Positions 1 to 8,439 of a stretch of 64,000 nt of DNA are shown here, piece after piece. The notes under the pieces were generated by a model. That model did not search any database. It had not been told where the DNA came from and saw nothing but the letters and a program-made list of their open reading frames with translations. The position numbers and the translations under genes are program-made. This DNA comes from Deltaproteobacteria bacterium (GTDB taxonomy: Bacteria; Myxococcota_A; UBA9160; UBA4427), in the NCBI GenBank assembly GCA_029261855.1, contig JAJDAN010000038.1, positions 154,051 to 218,050 of the forward strand. The letters run 5' to 3'. Position 1 is the stretch's first letter. The number at the start of each line of letters is the position of its first letter.

Positions 1-278
1 ATGGCCGAGAGCTTGAGCGAGCTGGGGTTGTCATCGACGATGCGTCGCAGGTCGTCTTCGTCGCAGAACTTCCAGTCCCCGCACTTGTCCTTGGCGAACA
101 GCTTCTTCGAGCCCTTGTAGCCGACCTCCATGTAGTCGATGCCGGCCTCGACGCAGGTGTCGTACACGCTGCGGACGAAGCCGTCGTCGAAGAGGTGGTC
201 GTTGATCAGTCCACCATCGCGGACGGTGCAGTCGAGCACCTTCAGTTCGGGGCGGTAGGTGATCCACGGTGCGGTCAT
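1..278 (-). CDS. HMGL/DRE-TIM aldolase-like protein (C-terminal part outside window)
   Basis: Only the first 92 codons are in the window; the rest lies to the left. The N-terminus reads LDCTVRDGGLINDH followed by EAGIDYMEVGYKGSKK. This matches the opening Asp-Cys-Thr-x-Arg-Asp-Gly strand of the HMG-CoA-lyase-like TIM barrel family (homocitrate/isopropylmalate synthases, 4-hydroxy-2-oxovalerate aldolases). The Arg-Asp pair binds metal and substrate in that family. The ATG at 278 has a GGAG ribosome site 7 nt upstream. A TAGACT hexamer at 326-321 could be its -10 box. Substrate cannot be told from this fragment; an aldolase of the hydroxy-oxovalerate type is the closest look. Confidence 0.75.
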   Translation of the reverse strand, partial: MTAPWITYRPELKVLDCTVRDGGLINDHLFDDGFVRSVYDTCVEAGIDYMEVGYKGSKKLFAKDKCGDWKFCDEDDLRRIVDDNPSSLKLSA

Positions 279-384
279 TTCAGGGCTCCAAACGGGGTTT
301 TGAGATATGAAGAGCGGGCCAGTCTAGACCGATCGGACGGGCTTGTCTCGCGGTTTGGCGCCGGGCACCGGGTCTGGCGGGCCG

Positions 385-1257
385 TCAAGCCGAAGGCAGG
401 TCTGTGCCCGTCAGGCGGACGCTCTCCTGCCACAGCCCGGCGGCGAGCGCCGGATCCGGCTGCTTGAGGGGCCGGTCGCGACGCTTCAGGGACCGCCAGT
501 AGCCGCCGGTGGAATCGGCGAGGGCGGGGTCCGTCGAGATCAGCAGGCAGGTGCGCGCCGCGCGCGCCGCGCTCGGGAACAGGTATCGGATCATCGGCTT
601 CGCGACCGTGTAGAGCAGGCCCGGGTTGTTGGCGGCGATGTTCGAGGCCACCGGGCCCGGGTCGACGGCGTTGGCGGTCACGCCACTGCCCTGGATCCGG
701 CGCGCGAGCTCGAGGGTGAAATGGACGATGGCGAGCTTCGACCGCGCATAGGCCTGGCTCACCGAGTAGTCCCGCTCGAGCTGCAGGTTGTCGAGCTCGA
801 GCTTCCCGATCTTGTAGGTGTCCGACGAGACGTTGACGACGCGAGCGGGCGCGGACTGCTGCAGGCGCTCGAAGAGCCGCAGGGTCAGCTGGAACATCGC
901 GAGATAGTTGACCGCGAAGGTCTGCTCGAGACCCTCTGCGTTGACCTGGCGGTGCAGGTTCACGAGGCCCGCGTTGTTGACGAGCAGGTGCAGGGGGCGC
1001 CCGCTTTCCAGGTAGTCGTCGGCGGCACGGTCCACGTCCGAGCGGTTCATCAGGTCGCAGAGCAGGATGTCCGGCTTGCGGCCCGTGCGCGCGGCGATCT
1101 CGGCCTGGACCCGCTCACACTTCTGCGGGTTGCGGCCCAGCAGCACCAGCTCGGCGCCTGCGTCCGCCAGGGAATCGGCCACCGCGCGACCGTGTCCATC
1201 CGTCGCGCCGGTCACGAGGCACACGCGCCCGGTCATGTCGTGAGTCGAGGTCGTCAT
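385..1257 (-). CDS. SDR-family NAD(P)-dependent oxidoreductase
   Basis: A 290-residue short-chain dehydrogenase/reductase, cytoplasmic. The cofactor motif TGATDGHG is at residues 16-23, NNAG at 94-97, the catalytic Ser in the VNVSS strand near 144, and the YxxxK pair as Y170/K174. The long C-terminal tail resembles retinol-dehydrogenase-like SDRs. The ATG at 1257 follows a GAAGGAAGG ribosome site, which rules out a longer in-frame extension to 1452. It is divergent from the glycosyltransferase at 1451, with about 190 bp between them. The family is sure; the substrate is unknown, and lipid or steroid alcohols are only a guess. Confidence 0.93.
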   Translation of the reverse strand: MTTSTHDMTGRVCLVTGATDGHGRAVADSLADAGAELVLLGRNPQKCERVQAEIAARTGRKPDILLCDLMNRSDVDRAADDYLESGRPLHLLVNNAGLVNLHRQVNAEGLEQTFAVNYLAMFQLTLRLFERLQQSAPARVVNVSSDTYKIGKLELDNLQLERDYSVSQAYARSKLAIVHFTLELARRIQGSGVTANAVDPGPVASNIAANNPGLLYTVAKPMIRYLFPSAARAARTCLLISTDPALADSTGGYWRSLKRRDRPLKQPDPALAAGLWQESVRLTGTDLPSA

Positions 1258-1450
1258 CTCGTTCGCTGCCTTCCTTCGAGGGGCGTCCGGCAGGCCACCT
1301 TCGGGGCCCGAAGTCGATCCCTTGTTTCGTCCGGTGAGCGACGTATACCAGAGGCGAGACTGCGCCAGCGAGTCCGTTTGGTCCAGGTTTCTTCTTCGCC
1401 TTCTCGTCACTTTCTCGTCACCTTCTCGCCTCGGCGACCGGATCGATCCC

Positions 1451-2704
1451 ATGCAGCCCCTCCTCAGACGAACGGACCACTGGAGCCTCGGACTCGCCGG
1501 TGTCGCGGTCGTCGCATTGGGTGTGCGACTCGCGCTGGCCCTGTCCCAATCCGACTTCGCACACTGGCCGGACGGTGAGTACTACCTCAGCATCGCGAAG
1601 AACCTGCTGCGCTACGGCGAGTACCGGAACGACGCCGGCCCCTTTCCACTCGCCCCGTTGCAGGCGGATGTCGGACCCACCTCGTTCTGGCTTCCGGGCT
1701 ACCCGTTCCTGCTGGCAGGAGTGTTCTCGGTCTTCGGTGTGAGCGCGAAGGCGCTCTTCGTGTCGCAGGCGGTGTTGGGAACCGGGACCGTGGTGCTGAC
1801 GGGTCTACTGGGACGTCGTCTCGGGGGCGGGCTCCTGGGCTCGATCGCCGCGGCGCTGGTGGCGATCAGTCCTCTTCAGCTCGCGCAGGTCACGCGAGTG
1901 GCCAGCGAGACCCTTGCTGCCTTCTTGTTCGTCCTGATCGTCTGGCTGTCGAGTCGAACCCTGGATCGGATACGCGATGGTTCGCCGGTCTCGCTGGACC
2001 TCGTCTTGCTGGGAGCCGCCATCGGACTCGGCGTTCTGACGCGATCCGCGTTCGTCCTCACGTCAGCACTCGCGTTCGGAGTCCTGGCCGTTGTCGCCCT
2101 TCGCCACGCGTCTACGCGTTCGGCGATCCGCGCGCTCGCGCTGGCGGGCAGCGTCGTGTGTCTCGTCGTGGCTCCCTGGCTCGCTCGCAACTGGGTGTTG
2201 TGGGACGAGGTCGTCTACCAGACCAAATCCGGCGTCAATCTCGCGATCGGCTTCAACGACCTCGCCGACGGTGGGTACCAGACGAGCGCGCTCCCGGATC
2301 TCGAGCAGGCGGGTCCAGACGAGCTCGTTCGGGATCGCACACTCTCGGCAGAAGCGAGGTCCTGGATCGTCGCCAACCCCGTATCGGCATCGGGACTGGC
2401 GATGAAGAAGCTCGCGATGTTCTGGAGCCCCTTCCATGACCGCCATCCGCTCTCGACTGCGGCGGGGTTGATCACATTCGCCTGGGCCGGCCCGCTGTTG
2501 ATCGCTTCTATCGTGGGGATCATCCCGATCGTCCGGTTGCGGCGTGCCGAATGGCTGCCGGCCCTGGTGCTGACTGTGGGATATGCGTCGACGCACGTCG
2601 CTGCCTTCTATGCGAACCGCTTCCGCGTGCCCGTGGAGCCGGTGCTCGCCCTGCTCGCGAGTTCCGCCCTCGTCGCCGGCTTGCGCCACTGGAGGCGGGC
2701 ATGA
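1451..2704 (+). CDS. GT39/PMT-like polytopic glycosyltransferase
   Basis: A 417-residue integral membrane protein with about ten hydrophobic helices. The first periplasmic loop carries the GT-C pattern: an acidic DGEYY near the end of helix 1, then YGEYRND and a GPTSFWLPGYPFLL segment. That arrangement is typical of ArnT/PMT-type enzymes that use polyprenyl-phosphate sugars. The start is the ATG directly before the first helix; a longer frame back to 1322 is Arg-rich and unlikely. Its stop overlaps the ATG of the SGNH protein (ATGA), so the two are probably co-translated and may act on the same envelope glycan. Acceptor and donor are unknown. Confidence 0.85.
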   Translation: MQPLLRRTDHWSLGLAGVAVVALGVRLALALSQSDFAHWPDGEYYLSIAKNLLRYGEYRNDAGPFPLAPLQADVGPTSFWLPGYPFLLAGVFSVFGVSAKALFVSQAVLGTGTVVLTGLLGRRLGGGLLGSIAAALVAISPLQLAQVTRVASETLAAFLFVLIVWLSSRTLDRIRDGSPVSLDLVLLGAAIGLGVLTRSAFVLTSALAFGVLAVVALRHASTRSAIRALALAGSVVCLVVAPWLARNWVLWDEVVYQTKSGVNLAIGFNDLADGGYQTSALPDLEQAGPDELVRDRTLSAEARSWIVANPVSASGLAMKKLAMFWSPFHDRHPLSTAAGLITFAWAGPLLIASIVGIIPIVRLRRAEWLPALVLTVGYASTHVAAFYANRFRVPVEPVLALLASSALVAGLRHWRRA

Positions 2705-3684
2705 GCGCGATGCGATCCCATGCGCTCTTGAAACGCTCGTCGATCGCCATCGCCAGCGGAGCCTTCTCGCTGCTACTTCTGCTTCTGGGCTTCGAAGGGG
2801 TCGAGTCGTATCGGTACGAGCAGTGGCGGTCGGAGTTCACGGGGTCGGCCGGTTGGTACGGGCGTCTCACCGTACCGTCGAGCAACCCCGTTCTGATGTG
2901 GGAGTACCGACCGAACGGAGAGTTCGTCGATCCGTCGTCGAGGATCTCCGTTCGCACCAACAGCGCGGGCTTCCGGGATCGCGAGTTCAGCGAGAGCGAC
3001 GAGGGCTCGCGTCGGATCGCCTTCATCGGGGACTCGGTCACCCTCGGCTATCGCACGCCGGAGGCTGCCGCCTTCGTCCGTCGTTTCGAGGCGCTTGCGA
3101 AGGATGCCGGCATGCCCGTTCGTGCCCTGAACTTCGGGATCGACGGCTACAACACGGTCCAGATCGCTGAACTCCTGCGCACGCGTGTGCTCGACTTTCA
3201 TCCCGAAGAGGTCGTCTACGTACTCTGCCTCAACGATTTCGACTTCGCGGACTCCTCGGGTCAGAAGATCCGTTACTTCCGTAGACCCGACAGCTTCACG
3301 CTGGCCCTGCTTCGCAAAGTTGCCCGCAAGCTGTCCGGGCTCGACTTCCACGAGTACCACTTCCGGCAGAACCAGGATCGGGTCTATCGGGAGATCGAGG
3401 ACATGCACACGCTGCTGACCGCGCGCGGCATCGCCTTCCGCGTCGCGGTGCTGCCGGTCTTCTTTCTGGAGAGCGAGAGTTTCGCAGACTATTCCCTGAC
3501 CCTGGTTCATGATGAGATCATCGCCGCGCTCGACGCGCGAGGGGTCGAGTCCGTGGATCTGCTGACCCGCTTCCAGGCCGCACGCGTTGCTCCCCGAGAC
3601 GTCGCCCGCGATGTCTGGCATCCGCTGCCGGCCGGTCACGACGTCATCGCGCACGCGATGCTGAACTTCGTCGCAGGTCAGTAG
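2701..3684 (+). CDS. Membrane-anchored SGNH/GDSL-like hydrolase
   Basis: A 327-residue protein with one N-terminal membrane segment (residues 14-30) and a periplasmic SGNH domain. The nucleophile block is IAFIGDSVTLGY (S112), an Asn-containing block is LNFGIDGYN, and the C-terminal DVWHPLPAGH supplies the Asp/His pair. Such proteins act as O-acyl esterases or acyltransferases on cell-surface glycans. The ATGA overlap with the upstream GT39-like enzyme suggests they modify the same polymer. A second SGNH protein of similar build lies at 40065-41099. Confidence 0.85.
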   Translation: MSAMRSHALLKRSSIAIASGAFSLLLLLLGFEGVESYRYEQWRSEFTGSAGWYGRLTVPSSNPVLMWEYRPNGEFVDPSSRISVRTNSAGFRDREFSESDEGSRRIAFIGDSVTLGYRTPEAAAFVRRFEALAKDAGMPVRALNFGIDGYNTVQIAELLRTRVLDFHPEEVVYVLCLNDFDFADSSGQKIRYFRRPDSFTLALLRKVARKLSGLDFHEYHFRQNQDRVYREIEDMHTLLTARGIAFRVAVLPVFFLESESFADYSLTLVHDEIIAALDARGVESVDLLTRFQAARVAPRDVARDVWHPLPAGHDVIAHAMLNFVAGQ

Positions 3685-3750
3685 CAGGCCAAACCGAGCG
3701 GGCCGCGCACGGATCCCTTGCTGTCCGTCGGACCCCGACGTAGCCTCCGA

Positions 3751-3795
3751 GACCTTCCCTCCCGAATCCTTCCCTCCTCAATCCTTCCCGGCCGG
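3751..3795. repeat. Short degenerate tandem repeat upstream of mscS
   Basis: Three imperfect copies of a pyrimidine-rich unit of about 15 bp, core (A)ATCCTTCCC, follow one another between the SGNH gene and the mscS start. They end about 34 bp before the ATG. They could be slippage products or a binding site; nothing more can be said from the sequence. Confidence 0.5.
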
Positions 3796-3828
3796 CGCAC
3801 GACGCCCGGGCTCTCGAGGTATCGCGGC

Positions 3829-4677
3829 ATGGATGAACTGATGACTCCCGGTATGGAAGCGCGGCTCGAACGCTACGGGGACACCTTCGTCCAGCTGTCG
3901 ATGAGCTACGGCCCCAAGCTGCTGCTCGCCATCGTGACCCTGTTCGTGGGTCTCTGGATGATCCGCCTGGTGCACAAGGGCGTCGATCGCGGCATGGACC
4001 GGGCGAAGGTCGAGCCCACCCTGCAGCGCTTCCTGCTCAGCCTGACCAGCGTGATCCTGAAGGGTCTTCTCTTCGTCAGCGTCATCACCATGATCGGCGT
4101 CGAGACGACCTCGGTCATCGCGATGCTCGGCGCCGCCGGACTCGCCATCGGCCTGGCACTCCAGGGCAGCCTCGGCAACTTCGCCGGTGGTGTGTTGATC
4201 CTGTTCTTCAAGCCCTTCAAGGTCGGGGACGTCATCGAAGCCCAGGGCCATCTCGGCCGGGTTCACGAGATCCAGATCTTCAACACGATCCTCAAGACCC
4301 TCGACAACCAACGGGTCGTGATCCCGAACGGCTTGCTTTCGAACGACTGCATCAAGAACGTCTTCGCCGAGCCGACCCGGCGCGTGGACCTGACCTTCGG
4401 CGTCAGCTACGAGGACGATGTCGCCAAGGTGCGGCGCGTGCTCGAAGAGGTCGTTGCAGCAGACCAGCGGATCCTCTCGGACCCGGTCCACGACATCTTC
4501 ATGTCCGCCCACGCGGACAGCTCGATCAACTTCCTGGTGCGCGTGTGGGTCGATACGAACGACTACTGGCCCGTCTACTTCGGCACCATCGAGGCCGTCA
4601 AGCTGGCCTTCGACCGCGAGGACATCACCATTCCGTTCCCGCAGCGGGACGTGCACTTCTTCCCCGCTCAGGCCTGA
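3829..4677 (+). CDS. MscS-type small-conductance mechanosensitive channel
   Basis: A 282-residue inner-membrane channel, the size of E. coli MscS (286). Three N-terminal helices are followed by the pore-lining TM3 signature LGAAGLAIGLALQGSLGN and the beta-domain segment KPFKVGDVIEAQGHLGRV. The Gly/Ala pattern of TM3 is intact. It releases osmolytes on hypo-osmotic shock. The ATG at 3829 has a GAGG site nine bases upstream; the extra in-frame 5' stretch to 3718 is Ser/Arg-rich and was rejected. It is a single gene, convergent with the sulfotransferase at 4707. Confidence 0.94.
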   Translation: MDELMTPGMEARLERYGDTFVQLSMSYGPKLLLAIVTLFVGLWMIRLVHKGVDRGMDRAKVEPTLQRFLLSLTSVILKGLLFVSVITMIGVETTSVIAMLGAAGLAIGLALQGSLGNFAGGVLILFFKPFKVGDVIEAQGHLGRVHEIQIFNTILKTLDNQRVVIPNGLLSNDCIKNVFAEPTRRVDLTFGVSYEDDVAKVRRVLEEVVAADQRILSDPVHDIFMSAHADSSINFLVRVWVDTNDYWPVYFGTIEAVKLAFDREDITIPFPQRDVHFFPAQA

Positions 4678-4706
4678 GCTTCGGGCAAGCGTGACGCGGA
4701 CCCGTT

Positions 4707-5972
4707 TCAGTCCTCGCGCGAGATGCCGTAGTGGTCGCGGTAGGCGGCGAAGTCGCGGTCGAGCTGGTCCCGGGTGAGGCCGAAGTCCGTCGGCCCGTAG
4801 CGGTGCGCGCCGCGCTTGTCCTTGGGGTTCTGGCGCAAGAAGGCCTCCATGGCAGAAACCGTCTCGTCGCAGAGCGGGTCCCCGAGGAAGTCGAAGATGC
4901 GCCGGATCTCCTTCATGGGGTCGGCCATCAGATCGGCGTAGTGGACGTCGATGAAGCTGTCGCCGGAAAGGTCGCGTCGCGCCTGCATCGCGTCGGTCAC
5001 GCCCCTTAGCTGCTTGGTGTGGAACTGTCTCCCGATATCCAGGAGATCGACGTCTTCGCTGAAGAGTCGACGGCCGTGGGCCATCATGCTGCAGAAGGAC
5101 GGCACGACCCGGGCCGGGTCACGGTGGGTGACGATCACCTTGGCGCCCGGAAAGACGTCGAGCAGGGCCGGCAGGTTCTCGAGGTGATGGGGGGTCTTGC
5201 CGAGATAGGTGCCCGGGCGCTGCCAGAGCAACAGCTGCACCAGCCCGCGGAAGTAGCGGTACATCGGGCGCTGATCGACTTCGTGCAGCCACGCGCTGTA
5301 GCGCGGCACGGGCAGGGTGGCGTCGACGGTGGGGCTCATGAAGCTGCCGTCCTGCAGCAGCACGTCCTCCTCGTAGCCGTCGGCCTCGACCGGGTGGATG
5401 GCGAAGAACTCCGGCGCCATGTAGCGGAGAGCGCGTTCCGCGAGCCGCGCGCGTCCGACGCGAGGGTCCGGTGCGCCGGCCGCGACGCTGCGTCCGCGCA
5501 AGGGAGCGGGAGTGAGCCCTTCCCAGGAAAGCAGGGGGCGCAGCCGCGGCTCGCAGCCGAGCAGGCGGTGCAGCAGGGTCGTCCCCGTCCGCGCGAGTCC
5601 GGCGATGAAGACCGGCGACTCGACGGGCATCGCCGGGATCTCCGGATGGTCCTTCGAAAGCTGCGTGAGCTCGAGGCGGGTGACGAGGGCGCCCACGAGG
5701 GTTCCGCGGATGACCGCCCTGCCGAAGGGGTGCAGCTGGGCCTCGTCCTCGACGGCGCCGAGCAGTCGCGCGAGTGCGTCCCGGGTGGTCGTCGTCTCGA
5801 AGTCGGGGCCCAGATCATCGAGCCCGGATTGGCGCTTCGCCGCACGAACGAGGGACTCGGCGGTCAGCTCGGGCTTCGCGATCCCGAGACCCTGTACGCC
5901 TCCCCAGATCGCATTCAACGCCCGGATCGGCATCCGGTTCGGGGGGACGCGAAACGCTCGCGGTTCACCCAA
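4707..5972 (-). CDS. Sulfotransferase family protein
   Basis: A 421-residue PAPS-dependent sulfotransferase-like enzyme. The 5'-phosphosulfate loop reads FIAGLARTGTTLLHRLL (about residues 122-138) and the 3'-phosphate-binding strand KVIVTHRDPARVVPSF. Such long bacterial members occur in lineages that also carry DUF1214 and SRPBCC genes, as here. The start is ambiguous. A TTG at 5972 overlaps the stop of the DUF1214 gene by 8 bp and fits translational coupling. An ATG at 5933 (39 nt further in) is the alternative; neither has a clear ribosome site. The acceptor is unknown. Confidence 0.9.
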   Translation of the reverse strand: MGEPRAFRVPPNRMPIRALNAIWGGVQGLGIAKPELTAESLVRAAKRQSGLDDLGPDFETTTTRDALARLLGAVEDEAQLHPFGRAVIRGTLVGALVTRLELTQLSKDHPEIPAMPVESPVFIAGLARTGTTLLHRLLGCEPRLRPLLSWEGLTPAPLRGRSVAAGAPDPRVGRARLAERALRYMAPEFFAIHPVEADGYEEDVLLQDGSFMSPTVDATLPVPRYSAWLHEVDQRPMYRYFRGLVQLLLWQRPGTYLGKTPHHLENLPALLDVFPGAKVIVTHRDPARVVPSFCSMMAHGRRLFSEDVDLLDIGRQFHTKQLRGVTDAMQARRDLSGDSFIDVHYADLMADPMKEIRRIFDFLGDPLCDETVSAMEAFLRQNPKDKRGAHRYGPTDFGLTRDQLDRDFAAYRDHYGISRED

Positions 5973-7062
5973 GCTCGGACACCTTCACGACGCGACAGCG
6001 CGGCTCCGGGTGCTCGTCGGCGCGGATCCACCGGAAGCACATGGTGCCCTGTGCGTGTCCGGCGGTCTCGATCCAGTTCGCGTGGCCGGGGTCGCGGTGT
6101 GCGACGACGATACGAACGGAACCGTCGGACTCGTAGGTCGCGGTGTGTTTGTTGATCGTCACCCGGTAGTAGCGGTAGTCGAGGGATTCCATCCAGTGGT
6201 TGTCGAGTTGGAAGTTCCACGAGCGACACGCGGGGGGCGTCACTTCGATGACGAGCGCCTCTTCGGGACCGAGCTGCCAGTAGCTGTGGTAGTAGCAGAT
6301 GTTCGGGTCGCCCCCGGCGCCCATGGACACGGAGTCGTCGAAGCGCGGAAGTGCGTTGCTATGCGCCTGGAAGCCCTTTGCCCAACTGGCGAAGAGATTC
6401 ACACAGCCGATGACGAGTCCCGCGGCCTGGCCGAGACCCCGGTCGACGAGTTCGGGGGTCACGGGCGCCGGCCGCTTCTCGCCACCGATGCGTTCGATGC
6501 GGAGATCGGCGGGCGTCTCGCTTTCGCGGTCGAGGTAGGTCTGGCGAACGATCAGTTGGGTGGTCTCGGGAACCATGCGCAGCCAGTTTCCGGGTTTCTC
6601 TTCGCACGACAGGATGATCTCGAAGGACCCGTCGTCGGCGATCTCGATGTCCTCCGCGTCGAGGTGGCCGCTCTGGCTGGAATCGCCGGTGCTCGCGACG
6701 CCGGCGGTCTGGGTCGCGAAGTCGAGATAGTGGATCGAGTTCCGCTGGCCGACGATGCGGTACTCGTAGGCGCCGCTGAGCTGGGCGTTCTGGTAGTAGT
6801 TGTCGGGGTTGTCGGCGCCGATCTTCGCCGTTTCGTGGATCGGTCGGTGGAGTTCCGGGGCGGCGGGGTCGGCGTACTCGAGGAAGGCTTCCAGCCCCGC
6901 GCGGGTCAGGCGACTGAGATAGCGGAAGCCTTCGGCGCGATTGAGTCCGTCGTCGGGTGCGCCCTCGGCGAGAATGGTCTGGCCCGCGGCCTTGAGCGTG
7001 TCGCAGAATTCGTCCCAGGACTTGCCGCTGTGGATGCGTTCGGCGGGGCTTTCTTCGCTCAT
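5965..7062 (-). CDS. DUF1214 domain protein
   Basis: A 365-residue soluble protein. The C-terminal third has the DUF1214 pattern: WNFQLDNHWMESLDYRYY, a DGSVRIVVAHRDPGHANW segment and a final FRWIRADE. The family is widespread but of unknown biochemical role; members sit beside sulfotransferases and lipid genes. The ATG at 7062 has a GGAAG site and overlaps the stop of the SRPBCC gene (ATGA), so the order SRPBCC, DUF1214, sulfotransferase is one operon. No signal peptide is seen. Confidence 0.88.
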   Translation of the reverse strand: MSEESPAERIHSGKSWDEFCDTLKAAGQTILAEGAPDDGLNRAEGFRYLSRLTRAGLEAFLEYADPAAPELHRPIHETAKIGADNPDNYYQNAQLSGAYEYRIVGQRNSIHYLDFATQTAGVASTGDSSQSGHLDAEDIEIADDGSFEIILSCEEKPGNWLRMVPETTQLIVRQTYLDRESETPADLRIERIGGEKRPAPVTPELVDRGLGQAAGLVIGCVNLFASWAKGFQAHSNALPRFDDSVSMGAGGDPNICYYHSYWQLGPEEALVIEVTPPACRSWNFQLDNHWMESLDYRYYRVTINKHTATYESDGSVRIVVAHRDPGHANWIETAGHAQGTMCFRWIRADEHPEPRCRVVKVSELG

Positions 7063-7538
7063 CGATCTTCCTTTCGTTCGTTTTCCGCGGCCTCTTTCAG
7101 TCCGAGCCCGCAGTCGAGAAAGCCGCGCTGCATGCTCCTGCCGAACAGGCCCAGCACCAGGGGTCGTAGCCAACCGGTGAAGCAATCCTCGGTCATGTAG
7201 TGCGTGCGGTGCTCGTCGATGGGGGTCAACACCTGGACGCGTTCGGCGTACAGCAGGAATCGCGCCCCCATCTTCATGTCCCAGCCCAGGGTATGCGGGG
7301 CGTTGCGCGTGACGGTTTCGACGCGATGCATCAGGCGCTCGCCCATTCCCCGGAAGGTCAGCAGACGGACGTGCAGGTGCACCGGGTCTCCGATCTCGAG
7401 GCTCGACTCTACCCGCGGCGTGAAGGGGTTCCACTGCGCGTAGCCCGGCAGGTCCGTCAGGATCTTCCAGACGCGATCGATCGGGGCGTCGATGTCGACT
7501 TCGGCGCGGACGCACTTCGCGTTCGGGAGGGTGGGCAT
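7059..7538 (-). CDS. SRPBCC / polyketide cyclase-like protein
   Basis: A 159-residue START-like fold protein. The opening AEVDIDAPIDRVWKILTDL and the following YAQWNPF are the classical SRPBCC start (beta strand, then a helix, then the W-N-P turn). Members bind hydrophobic ligands in a deep cavity; most lack known enzymatic activity. It is first gene of the SRPBCC-DUF1214-sulfotransferase operon, which suggests a shared lipid-like substrate (inference). Confidence 0.88.
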   Translation of the reverse strand: MPTLPNAKCVRAEVDIDAPIDRVWKILTDLPGYAQWNPFTPRVESSLEIGDPVHLHVRLLTFRGMGERLMHRVETVTRNAPHTLGWDMKMGARFLLYAERVQVLTPIDEHRTHYMTEDCFTGWLRPLVLGLFGRSMQRGFLDCGLGLKEAAENERKEDR

Positions 7539-7577
7539 CGGTGGAGGCTATCACCAGGCTTGGAGACGCACACGGGC

Positions 7578-7583
7578 TAGACT
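7578..7583 (+). promoter_or_regulatory. TAGACT -10-like hexamer, near-leaderless start
   Basis: TAGACT lies 12 nt before the ATG at 7596. A transcript starting 6-7 nt after the hexamer would have only a few untranslated bases. No -35 match was found. The same hexamer recurs before other genes in the window. Confidence 0.4.
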
Positions 7584-7595
7584 CGCGCGCGAGCG

Positions 7596-7826
7596 ATGCC
7601 GCGCACTCTTCTCGTAAGCGTTCTGCTCCCGGTCTTCATCTGGGGGAGCCTCGGGCTGTGGGGCCTCGCGCTCCACGCCCTGCTGGGGGCGCGACGCGGG
7701 CCCCTGCCGCTCACTCCGGCGCTGGTGTTCCGCGCCATGGCCTGCGGACCGCTCGCGTTCTTCCTGAACTGGCGGAAGATTGCCCGCAGCGACGCGACCC
7801 GCGCCCGCAAGCACGGCAGCGAGTAG
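7596..7826 (+). CDS. Small membrane protein, function unknown
   Basis: A 76-residue protein with a hydrophobic first helix (residues 4-30, LLVSVLLPVFIWGSLGLW) and a second amphipathic one. It ends in a charged tail, RARKHGSE. It has no recognisable domain. A TAGACT hexamer 12 nt upstream and its isolation between opposite-strand genes support a real gene, but there is no Shine-Dalgarno. Confidence rests mainly on the membrane-protein composition. Confidence 0.55.
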   Translation: MPRTLLVSVLLPVFIWGSLGLWGLALHALLGARRGPLPLTPALVFRAMACGPLAFFLNWRKIARSDATRARKHGSE

Positions 7827-7859
7827 TCGAAGCGGCGCGCCGGGAGGCGAAGGCGTCGA

Positions 7860-8360
7860 TCAGCTCTCGAGCGCCCGCGCGAAGCCGTCGGGGTCTTCCG
7901 GGCTCAGCACCAACGGGCGTCCGGATCGACGCTCGACCACCACCCAGGGGCCCAGGTTGGTGACGTAGACGTCGAGGCGCCCGGCGCGCGGATTCCACAG
8001 CCAGCCGAAGGTGCCCCACAGCCCGCCCGCCCCGATTCGAACCGTTTGACCGTACGCGGCGCGGAAGCCCGCGAGGTCCAGGATGCGCGCGGACGCGACG
8101 TCATGTCGCGGGATCGCCCGGCTCCGCATCGGCCAGATGATGCTGAGCTCGGCAGCTGTCACCTGGTAGCGGCTCGGCCGGAAGTAGACCCATATGCTGG
8201 CGTAGAGCAGGACGATGAACACGCCCGTCACGAGCAGGACGGTGCTGGTCGGCGACGGCGCGAAGAGGCCCAGCCCGAGGAACACCACGGGAAGGCACAG
8301 CAGCACGACCGTCAGCCCCAGGATCAGCGGGCTCATGCGCGCGATGGGGAAGACCTGCAT
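7860..8360 (-). CDS. PH-domain-like membrane protein
   Basis: A 166-residue protein with two N-terminal membrane helices (MSPLILGLTVVLLCLPVVFL and a second at LLVTGVFIVLLYASIWVYF). A bacterial PH-like beta domain follows, beginning RYQVTAAELSIIWP and ending VVVERRSGRPLVLSPEDPDGF. This is the two-helix plus bPH layout of a common uncharacterised family. The ATG at 8360 was chosen because the longer frame to 8474 runs into the neighbouring gene. A TAGTCT hexamer ends 7 nt upstream, so the transcript may be leaderless. Confidence 0.75.
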   Translation of the reverse strand: MQVFPIARMSPLILGLTVVLLCLPVVFLGLGLFAPSPTSTVLLVTGVFIVLLYASIWVYFRPSRYQVTAAELSIIWPMRSRAIPRHDVASARILDLAGFRAAYGQTVRIGAGGLWGTFGWLWNPRAGRLDVYVTNLGPWVVVERRSGRPLVLSPEDPDGFARALES

Positions 8361-8363
8361 CCC

Positions 8364-8376
8364 CGGTAGACTACCG
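8364..8376. promoter_or_regulatory. Palindromic bidirectional -10 element
   Basis: A perfect 13-bp palindrome, CGGTAG-A-CTACCG, sits midway between two divergent genes. It reads TAGACT on plus (8367-8372) and TAGTCT on minus (8373-8368). An in-frame GTG at 8380 and the ATG at 8360 each lie exactly 7 nt beyond the hexamer. The symmetry suggests one -10 box firing in both directions with little or no leader. Confidence 0.45.
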
Positions 8377-8439
8377 CCTGTGTCGCCCGCCGCGTACAAG
8401 CGCGTGGCGGATCGCAGCGAGTCGGCCAGGGAGAAGCGG

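Noticed and set aside
343-1578. Long plus-strand open frame across the SDR gene
   Set aside because: It is an antisense shadow in GC-rich DNA; the minus strand carries complete SDR motifs.
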